The notes beneath the pieces are model-generated. The model was not told where the DNA came from. It worked only from the letters and a program-made list of their open reading frames with translations, and did no database searches. A stretch of 64,000 nt of DNA. Origin: Branchipolynoe longqiensis. Its lineage: Eukaryota > Annelida > Polychaeta > Phyllodocida > Polynoidae. The stretch is taken from the NCBI GenBank assembly GCA_030323885.1, contig CM059193.1, forward strand, positions 56,696,749 to 56,760,748, in the 5' to 3' direction. The position numbers were made by a program, and so were the translations under genes. Positions 24,149-35,500 of this stretch are shown here, in pieces; the stretch's first letter is position 1, and every line of letters begins with the position of its first letter.

Positions 24149-27100
24149 TGCCAACCCATTACCCTCTCGTTGTCTCTTGTTAGTTGTAGCCAGAACCTAT
24201 ACATAATATATAAAATATTTCGTGAGAGATTACCTGCAACCCAGCTGGGAAATGAACAGATCACTTCCCTTCTGAGATCTATTAATGCCAGATTAAACAA
24301 GGTTTGAAGCAGACTCGGAGTCTTCCCTCATAGTTACTACAGATTCGGACATGGTCCATCACATTATTATTATTATTATTGCTACTATTAGTATCACAGT
24401 AAAACCTCTCTAACCGACCACCTCCAGAGATCAACCACTCCCCTATATCGCTCACTTTATTTGGGTCCCAAACGATCGCGCATACAATACCATTGTAAAG
24501 ATAAAAAAAAATCCCTAAACCTCCCATTTAAAGTCGGTCCCATGGTCGGTCGATTTAGAGAGGCGTTACTGCACTATTATTATTTATGTGGGGGAAATGT
24601 GACTGACTCCTTACAGCACAAAGACATGGTTGATTCGACGGCTTTCCTCGAAGAGCGTACTCTCCATGCGGACCTTCTCCAGGGCGCTGAGCAGCACATT
24701 CTCCGCCTCGATGAGCTGCTCCTCAAAGCGGTCCACCTCACTCAGCAGCACGTCATAGTAGCCTGGCAGGGGGCAGGGTGGGACGCGAAGAGAGGAGAGA
24801 AGCGAGGTTTGGAAGGAATTCGACAGAGCACACTGTGACACAATTCTAGGAAATGGTTTTGATGTAGTAGACAAATTAATGTAATAGGGTACCTCAAACA
24901 ATATTCTGACAGAGCACACTGTGACACAATTCTGAGAAATGGTTTCATGTAATAAATAAATAAATATGTAATGGGGTGCCTTAAGCAAGGGCATAGACAG
25001 GTTATAACATTAGGTGTTCCAAGCATATTTTAAAGGCACCAAATAATTTAAAATTAAATATATATTTTTATTTTGTATTTAACATCAAAACACAAAGATA
25101 TGCAGTTTCAAAGGAAGTACATGATTGTTATTTTGTATTTAACATCAAAACACAAGGGAGACTGCTATTGCAGACCAAATTTGTTTGAAAAGGCGCCACT
25201 TTTGAAGAATGTGTTCAAGGGAGTGGTTGATCCCATGCTCCCGCTCTAGCTTAGATAAAGGATTCACCCTGTTCTCGCAGTACACGGGTGAATACCAATC
25301 CTATAAAAGCTGTCGAAAAAGCGGGGAAATGAAATGAGAGCCTAAATCCACAATCTAAAAAGCAATATTTATTCTTTATATATGTCTTAATATTTCCCCG
25401 CTACCTTTGAGGTGAAAAATATAATAAAACATATAGCTTAATGGAATTTAAAAGTGAAACCGACGGCGTTCTATGGCCGCCATCTTGTCTTTTTGCATTC
25501 TCTCCCATTTCACAAACTCTGTGCCGATATAGGTACCCATTTGATACTGGAGGCAGGGGTTCCACTTCCTGTTCCATACTAAAGCTATTTTCGCCAGTAT
25601 TTAGACAACGTTGTCGTTCACCCGTGTACTGCGAGTACAGGGTGAATCTGTTATCTAGCTCTAGCTATGCCACTGACCTCAGGAAGCAAGCTTGCTACTG
25701 ATTGAAATTTTCCCCAGCTTCATCCAGGAATGTAATACAAAAATGATTGATGACAATAAAAACAATAATTAAAAGAAAAGTATATGCTAACTAACCATCT
25801 ATGGCAAAGCTGATGTGCTTCTGTGCCTCGTTGCGGACAAAGTCACTGATGCTTGTGTCACGGTCCCAGATCTGCCAGAGTTCGCGCCCTGAGTTATCCA
25901 TTTGGTCAGGAATTTCCAGGTTAGCCTTTGGCAGTTTCCAGAGTATCATCTTGGCAGCCGCATCGTAGAAGTGGTTCTCCTCGATGTAGTTGCTCATTTT
26001 CGCCGCCCAGTTCAGCGCCTGCATGTAGGTCATCTTCAGCTGGAACGTCGTCTCCTGGATATACTGTCGAAGGTTTTCCGAGATACGCGACTTGACACGG
26101 CTAACAAATTTGGTGATGTTTGTCGCCTTCTCATTCGGCGACTCGGCTGGAATGAAAATGTCGAGGATGCTTCGCTTCTTCATTTTTCCACCGTGTTCAT
26201 ACTTCTTTACTGCAAGGTCCAGTTCAAGATTGTCCTGGTAGATGATGTTGATCTCCTGAGTGTAGTTGTATACAAGGATCTCACGGTTTCTTGTCTCATG
26301 CGCACTTGCATTGAACTTGATGAGGCCCGCCTTAATGTCCATGAGGACATCGGTGTATTCATCAAGGCACTGCTTGACCTGCTGGTCGGTGTCTTTGTAG
26401 TGCGTGTACGTGTTTCTGAAGTCTCCATGGATTCCGCGAAGAGTGCTTATTCTCCCCTGGTTGGCGTATTTATTTGTCCTGTCCACCAGTTCTTTCAAGG
26501 TATCCAGGACGCTCAGCATCCACTTCTCAGCTCGGCCGCAATGTTCTGAATCTTGCGTAAACTTCTTTGGCAGCCATCGGGCTAGAGTCTTCCTTTGGTA
26601 GCTCTCAGCAGCGAATGTCGTGTTGACGCGCTTCAACGACATGAACTCAATCGTCTCCTTCATGAACTGCATCTGTCGCTGTGCATCTTTCGTCACTCCG
26701 GACAGATACTTGTGGACGCTGCCAGATCGTACTGTCAGGTACAGCAGCTGATCAACCTCGGAGAGGGATCTCCGCAGTTCTTCTGAGAATGAATGGTACA
26801 AGTTGCGGGTGTCCTGGTAGAAGAACTGGTAGGCCTTGATGAAACTCTTCACATCGCCCAGCAGCGTGTAGAGGTCATTCTGGAAGAGGCCGACCATGTT
26901 CTGGACTGCAAGGACGACACGTGGGAAGAGCGAGTCCTCCTCACCGAGGTACTCCCTGGCGAACCGGCGCATGCGCATGTAGCCACGCGACACAAATTTG
27001 AACATTTGAATGTCCTTGACAAAAGTGTCGCCTTCGACACGTTGACGTGTCTCGAGTGCATTGTCAAACTTGGTTCGCAGCTGCTCGAAGTTCGCCATAA

Positions 27101-29495
27101 GGATCTTGTCGACACTGATCGAGGAGAGTGTCGCATAGGACAGCGAAGGTTCATACACCGCCTGTTCACAGGGTTTCGGGCAGTCGCACACTTGTTCATC
27201 TGCATCTTTTTTGAAAGTGTCTGAAATGAGATGCATATATTTGTCGCTTAATCCAGGTTCGCAATGGACAAAAAATAATGGGACATTTAAACCAATCGAG
27301 GACTATCAGTGCATTTATTAAAGTTACAAAGTCGGTTGGTTTGAGTTTCTGCTATTTTTTAGATGCATATATTACGTTGATTATTATAAAAGACCTTAAT
27401 TGAATTTAAAGTGACTTATATTATAAATGGTTAACTTTGGAAATATTTGAATTTGAAAACATGACGATTTAACTTTGGCATGCACATCAAAATTCAGATA
27501 CTATAGGCTTCAGAAGTAACAAGTTCTATTAAATTGCCTTAGCAGTCTCTTCTATGTAGCAACAAATGTGTAATAAGTGCACCAATATCTAAATATAATA
27601 TGTAGAATCAAATCTAGATAAGCATTTAAATTTGATGAATTCATCGAATTGTGCATGTTAACGTAACATGATTAATTCGCTGGGTGGAGGCAGGGGGGGT
27701 TCAAAGTGACACGACGACCAGACTCCACCTACCATAATACGAACAAACTAACCTGACCGGTGCCGGCGCCTAGCAGGAATGGTGGAATTACGCTGCCCGG
27801 TTACAGGAGGCGCCAAAATTGAAACTCCCGCCAAAAACATCACGTGACCGGATTCAAACCCAACTGCCTCCACGGCCACAAATCCTCCAACCGGACAACT
27901 TCACCACCTTTCTTCACCCACCCACCCACACCTCTAAATAACAGCCGGAAGGGTTGAGGGTTCGGTTTCCGGCCCACCCAACATCACGGACTGAGATCCC
28001 GGGGGACTGAACAAACCATTTAGACTGGCATCCCAACTTGACCTGTACTGAATTGAACCTACATGAATCTGAGTGAATAAAGACCCATTATATACTACTT
28101 CTGTCTCCGCCTCCATGAATTATTTAACGTTAAGCTCATTTTCATTCTAATCACATAACAGATGGGGCGGGGGGGGGGGGGTAGCAGCAAAACACTCCCT
28201 ATTATTATGGGTTACAATGGGGGTTAGCACTAGGTAACCGTATAGTTTGAAAGTGAGCAGAATGACCGTTGGCTCAAGGTGCGGAGGAGGCGGGAAGGAG
28301 AATGGCCGCTCCGCAGCAAATGATCATGGAGGTTAAGATGGACAAAGAGAAACATTAAGGAGGCTGGCGTTATTTATATCCACATGACAAATTATATAGT
28401 ACATATTTATATATATATATACATATATATATATATGTGCTCTATAATCTAATATGAATAAGCAATGCTTAGGACCGACCCACCGATATAACTACAGCAA
28501 AGTATTTTATGATCTTTGTTTTACTCCACTCGCAGTGTTCGATTTAAAATTCTATCAACTCGGGTGACCCCAATACGGCCGTCGTTTCCACGGAGTAAAC
28601 TATTAATATTTCATTTGTGCATCCATGTTTATGCCAAATTGTTATTTATTTCTTTTAATTTTGAATAAACTAAGTTTTGAACTGCACGTATCGGCAAAGT
28701 CTATGGCAGTGGGCATTTGTTTTGATATATTATTAACCAATAGCTGTCGTCCACCCTGATTGCTGCGGACCGAATTTTGACTAGTGATTTCCGTTTCCGT
28801 TGGCTGGATTTGGATGTTATTCAACACGATTTTACAGTGCTATTTCCGTTTCCGTTTGCTGGATTTTGGTGATTTCATTTTCTACCTCTATGAGTAGGAT
28901 ATATTGTTTATGTGTATATATCTACATTATACATGCGTTAGTCCTAAGCCTCCCCAGAGGGTGGGTCGGTATTATGGGAATATAAACAAGGCCACTACCA
29001 TCTTCATCTATATTGTTATATGCGAATCGCGGCTAGTGTATGGCAGTGGATTAGTTCCAGGTTTGGCCACACCGGCGCCACCTCTTGACCTTACTATAAA
29101 AAGGTTTTATCTGACAAAATGACCGAATTGGTGTTATGGATGTAACAATGTTCTATCTACAAAAGGCTATCATGTAGTTACACAACTGTTTCTCAACTGG
29201 TATTTTTCACTGAGATATATTAAAAATAATATTGTTCTATCTGCTTTGCTATCATGCAGTTACACAACTTCAGTCCTCATAATCTCGAAAGCACCATTTT
29301 GTCAGATAGAACCTTTTTATAATAAGGCCGCGACCTGTCAGAAGATCTGGCCTCCTATAGGTCAGCTGTGTCTGTTTGCTATCACCTCCAGGCCCCACTG
29401 GGACGGTCAACTTGAACAATTATCTATATTTCTGCCAGAGAATTTATACTCAACCATGTCAGTCTTCTTGTTGTTTCTGTTTATTCGGGCCAACT

Positions 29496-29544
<49 letters not shown>

Positions 29545-32500
29545 TACGAATCTTACCTGGGTATAGATGATGGATAACTGTTGTTTTCCCGAGGTATAAG
29601 CCTCGGGTAGACGTGGGCTAGGGAGAAGGAAGCACGTGAGGTACCAGCAATTTTAACCTACTTATTCAGGATAAAAATGATCTTTCAATACAATGGATAC
29701 TCTGATTTTCCCGTAATGGTACACCAACTGGATAGACGTGGCAGGGCGTGGTGGGTGGGCCCTAGCCCACGTCTACCCGAGGCTTATACCTCGGGAAAAC
29801 AACAGTTATCCATCATCTATACCCAGGTAAGATTCGTATAACTATACTATTTTACCTCGGTATACAGCCTCAGGCTAGCCTCAGGCTAGGGAGGGGAGAC
29901 CTTTACATAATTCATTTTTATCCTTAATATCATCCATTCTTATTATAATATTCAACGTTTTTGTTCTCACCTATTCTTGTTAGTTGGCGAGCAGGCGCTT
30001 TGCAATGCCGGTAGGCTTTTCTAGTCGTTTGTTGTAATGTTTTGCAAACGACTTAGCCGTCTTCCAGCCTGCATGCGCTAGTATTCTTTTCACAGAAATA
30101 CCTAGCAACCATGCCTTGGAGACCATGGCACCTCTAAACCCAGATAGCACACAGTCGTTGGCCCGACGGCGGCCCGACGGAGGCCGCTCCGGCGGCCCGA
30201 CGGTGGAAATCGCCGTCGGGCCGACGTTGTTTTGTCCAACCTCCGCGCGCGGCGGCTGCCGCCGTCGCGCCGACGGCGGCAGCCGCCGATGAACCGACGG
30301 CGACAAACGCCGTCGAGCCGACGGCGACAAACGCCGTCGGGCTGACGGCGACAAACGCCGTCGGGCCGACGGCGACAAACGCCGTCGGGCCGACGGCGAC
30401 AAACGCCCTAATAAATTACAAAACTTTTATGTCGGCCCAACGGCGACAAACGCCGTCGGGCCGACGTTGTTTTGTCCAACCTGCCGCTGTCGCCCCGACG
30501 GCGGAAACCGCTGACCAGCCGAGAAGACACTGTCACTCTAGTGTCAATACCTACAAGTGCAAAAATATTAGTTTTATTCAAAATTAATAGAAATCGAGAA
30601 CCCTAACCGTATAAATTTAATATAGTCTGTACGTATTGACACTATAGTGACAGTGTCTTCGAATCTCGGAAAAAAAACCAAGATGGCGGTTCTTGGTCAA
30701 CCTTCCGTACATGGTAATTCAAATCGTATTAACATGAATAATTCCATTAATACGTCGTAATAAATTACAAAACTTTTACAAAATAATCTAAGCATATTAA
30801 TAAACAAACCTGTTAAACAATTCCTTAAAATTCCTCCGATTTATGGAGTTATTTGTAGAAAAAGAACACTGCTCAACGATCGCACGTGGTCGGGTGGCGA
30901 TTCGAAGTAAACAAAGCGTATCTGATAATTCAAATCGTATTAACACGAATAATTCCATTAATACTTCGTAATAAATTACAAAACTTTTACAAAATAATCT
31001 AAACATATTAATAAACAAACCTGGTAAATGATTCCTTAAAATTCCTGGGATTTCTGGAGTTATTGGTGGAAAAAGAACACTGATCAACAATCGCACGTGT
31101 TCCGCTGGCGACTCGAGCCGAAATCCAAATTTAAAGAACTGCGCATGCGCCGCCCACCACCGTCGGCTCGACGGTGGCTCGACGGTGGACCAGACGTGGA
31201 AAATGAATGCAAACCTGCAGCGGCCCACCACCGTCGGGCCGACGATGGCCCGACGGTGAATCAAAAGTGGAAAGGGATTGAACCCTAACGTCGGAACACC
31301 ACCGGCGGCCCGACGGAGGCCCGACGGTGGCTCTAAAGTGGAAAAGGTTTGAAACCTAAGGTCGGGACACCACCGTCGGCTCGACGGTGGCTCGATGGTG
31401 TACCAAGTGTGGAAAATGAATGCAAACCTGCGGCGGCCCACCACCGTCGGGCCGACGGTGGCCTGACGGCTCAAAAGTGGAAATTTGGATTGAACCCTAA
31501 CGTCGGAACACCGCCGTCGGGCCGACGAAGGCCCGACGGTGAATCAAAAGTGGAAAGGGATTGAACCCTAACGTCGGAACACCACCGGTGGCCCGACGGA
31601 GGCCCGACGGTGGCTCCAAAGTGGAAAGGGATTGATTCCCAACGTCGGAAATCCACCGGTGGCCCGACGGCGGCCCGACGGTGGAAAGTCGATCGCGACG
31701 GTGCGACCAATAGCCGACGTCGGCCCGACGGCTGTGTGCTATCTGGGTAGTTGAGTGGGAAGAGTATTTGCCCGTATCCACTCCAGCCAATTTCAACACC
31801 GTAATTGTCCATCTGGCAAGGGTGTCTCGTGAAATTGCCTTATGTGGCTTTATAAAGCTCACTAATAGTTGTTGTGATGCACGTAAATCCTTTGTCTTAG
31901 ATATATAAGCCCGTATGGCTGACACAACACATAATTTCCGATCATTCGGAAAGCAGTCTAAGTGAACCGTAGATAAAGGGTCACGTAACGTGTTCGATTT
32001 GAGCAATTGTGCTAAATCAAACGTAGCTTGTTTCTTGTCTATTTCTAATCCAGTTAAGGATAAAGCAACAATCGTCTGTCCTCTGTGTCCCGTTACTAAT
32101 AATAACAGGACAGCGACCTTAAAACCTAATTGTTTTTATATCTAACCACGAGTTGTGAGGCCAAGCCTGAAACAACTTAAATACTATAGAAACATCCCAA
32201 AACCGACTATACTTTGGTTTTGGAGGATTCCTTTGATAAATTGAGCGAAGTAGATAACAAAGGACATAATGTTTTCCAACTGTTTCGCCATCAATTCTAG
32301 GTAATATGATTGATAACGCACATCCTCGCCGCATTGATCGACCAAAGGATAGTCCTTCATCCTCTAGAGAACGAAGAAAACGAGCTACTTGTGAAATTGT
32401 TGGATTTGTTGGCTTGACTTTCATTAACAAACAATGTACACCCCATTTCTTTAAATAGGTTGTGTACATTTTGACCGTTCCTGGCCTCCAGGCATCAGAT

Positions 32501-35500
32501 ACTATCCTATTCTCAGTAATTTTATCCAATCCAAATTGCTGCAGCTGTTTCCTTAGAAAAGGAATGCCAACAGGGGCGTCGTTGACACGTCGCCGTGAAC
32601 CACTAGCGGTCCGTGGTGCGTCAGATTCCCGAGTTTTCTTGGGAATCGTATATGTTCTTTTGCCAGTTGTGAAACTGCTGGCAGCCAAGGTTGCGTGTCC
32701 CAATCGGGCACCACCAGTATAGCATGTGTCCCTTCCAAGCCGATTTTTCCTCACAACTCGGCTGATAATGCTAAACGGTGGGAAAATATAAAAATAATTA
32801 TTTTCCCAGGTAATAGCAAATGCATCTACTTTCCAAGCCTCCGGTTCAGGATGCCAAGAAACATAACAAGGTAATTTGTTATTATTTCGTGATGCAAACA
32901 AGTCAACTTTAGGTGTACCCCATTTTTCACAAATGAAGTTAAACAAAGGTGTAGAGAGAGACCATTCTAAATGGTCATGGAAATTTCTACTTTTATAGTC
33001 TGCAAGTGTATTTTGTGACCCTGGAATATGCGCTACAGTCAGCCAGACTTGTTGAGCCTGTGCCCAGTTCCAAATCAGTTTAGACAACTGATTGCAAGGC
33101 TTTGATTTGGTTCCACCCATGTTACGAATATATGCCATGGCAGTAGTATTATCAGTTAGTATTCTAACTTGTGATTTATGTATCTTTACTAAACTACATA
33201 AGCCCAGATAAATAGCACGCAATTCTAGCGCATTAATATGGTCTGATTTTTCATCATCAAGCCATCTACCTCCTGTTGTGACCCCATCTCGATGAGCTCC
33301 ACAACCTTCTAACGAAGCATCAGTAGTAATTACCGTATTAGGTTCCGCCATGCGGATTGGATTTGGTGAACTTGCTATGTGTTGCATCCACCATGCAATA
33401 TCCTGTAGCCCTTCTTGCGAAATAAACATCTTTCGCTCAAAATTCCCTTTAGTTTGTGTTAACGCTAAATTTTGATCTATTTCTAGAGATTTAATATGGG
33501 CCTTCCCGTATAGAATAGCGGGTGCATACGATATCATTATCCCAATAAGGACTGCGACCTGTCTAATTTTAGGTTTTGGTAACTTAATAAGCTGGGTCGC
33601 TGTATTCATAAACTTAATTAGTTTTTGTTCTGTTATCGACACTGTAAGAGACTGTGTATCCAGAATAAACCCTAAACATTTGAGTTGTTTTGTTGGTTTA
33701 AGCACTGACTTTTGTGGATGTACATAAAACCCCAGTTTAGTGAGTAATGCACATAAATCCAAAACTGCATTCACACAATCAATTTGTGTTGATGCTATAA
33801 TAAAGGAATCATCTATGTATGGAAACATTATATGACCCTTCCGCGCCATTACTGAGAAAACAGGTTTAAGCAGTTTAGTGAATAAACGAGGGGCACAAGC
33901 TAAACCATTCGGCATGCAGGTAAACTCATAGAGTTGGTTATCCCAAAGAAACCGAAGAAATTTCCGGTCTTTTTTCCCTTATGGGAAGCGTATAATATGC
34001 ATCTTGTAAATCAACACTAGCCATCCACGCATCTGGCGTAATCAGATCTCGTGCCGTATCTAGCGAGAACATTTTAAAATGTCGATATTCAACCATTTTA
34101 TTAAGGATTGTTAAATCCAGGATCATTCAAACCTCGCCATTAGGCTTTGGTCTCGAGAAGATGTTTGAAATAAACTCTCCTGAACAGTATGTCACTTTTT
34201 GTATAATTCCTTTCTCAAAGAATTTTTGTACCTGTTTGGTTAGTGCCTCTCGTTCAACCGGTTCAATGTTATAAGGAAAAGGTATCCGTCCTTGTACCGG
34301 AATTTGTGTGAAGGGAATGCGAACACCCCTAACTATTTGTAAAATTTCTTGGTCACTAGTAATTTTGTGCCACTCAGAAATATAATTATTAATATTACCA
34401 GCCACAAAGTTGCTTACAGTTTGTGTGGTTTTAGAGACTGCAAGAACTTGTAACGTCTGTGTTTCAACCTCTACTTGGAGTCGCCCCTGGGGAAGGGTCT
34501 CGGCGAGTTGACGCCTCGGCCTAGTGGCGAAGTCCAGTCTTCCCCCGTTCCTTGGTGAAATCATCACCAGAAGAAATGATATGTTTCTTCTTCTTCCTCC
34601 GTTTAGGAGAAAGAGGAGGAGGAGCCTTAAGCTCCATCGCTGAGTCTGACTCCGAGAAATCCTCAAATGAAGACTCATCTTGGACACTCAGCATTCGCCG
34701 TTTACGAGACACCGGTGGCTTGAGAGACATAATATGACTCTCCATCGCCGCAAACCGAGTCTCCCACTTTTGAGCCGCGGCGCCGTCAGGCACTATGTCC
34801 TCGTCCGCCTCGGAGAGAATATGCGGCCCGGGCTGTGTCGAAGGCACTGCCGACAACACGGGTGAGGAGTCGTACTCCTCGTCCAATCCACTCGGAACAC
34901 GCCCCTCGGCTGCTGCTGCACTGCGCTTACTCCGCTTCGTGGCCATCGGGAACTGAAACAAAGATTTTTGGTCAGTCCCGGTATATATATATGTCACAAT
35001 ATGGTTGTTTCAAACTCATTTGGACATCTAGTGGTGTTAGAGAACGTGTTTATACCATTATAACACAGGCGTAATAAGCTAAATTTGTGCGTGGGTTGTG
35101 GGTCAAGCCCAAACCTTACGCGGGGTCGGGACCAGTGTATCGTCCCGCCCATCCCTCTGTTCCGCACACTTCTCCCACCTGTGACTACTACGTCAACAAG
35201 TTGGAGAAAATGCTACGAAACTCGGAGAAACGCCTGAAAAAATTTGTGGGGAGTCTATAAAAGAAACCCAGGAGCATCTCCAACATTACTCTCTATTAGA
35301 GTACGAGAGAATTTCCACAGGAGACGAGGCAGAGCCCACATCTCTACCCATAATCACACGGTGACTCGGGTGTTGACAGAACCGCTAATGATCGGTTTCA
35401 ATCCTTCGAGAAGGAATTCTATCCTTGGTTTTTTACAACCAAATAACTCGTCCAAAATGGACCAAAGAAAGTCTAAACTTTCCATAATGATGCTCTAATG

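Noticed and set aside
25902..26549. 215-residue ORF on the plus strand
   Set aside because: Exact antisense of the channel exon; no family motifs and no splice context.
30797..31474. 225-residue minus-strand ORF and its neighbours with PPSSRRW / GPTVVGRR repeats
   Set aside because: Produced by the GC-rich CGACGG repeat of the nested element; no conserved domain.
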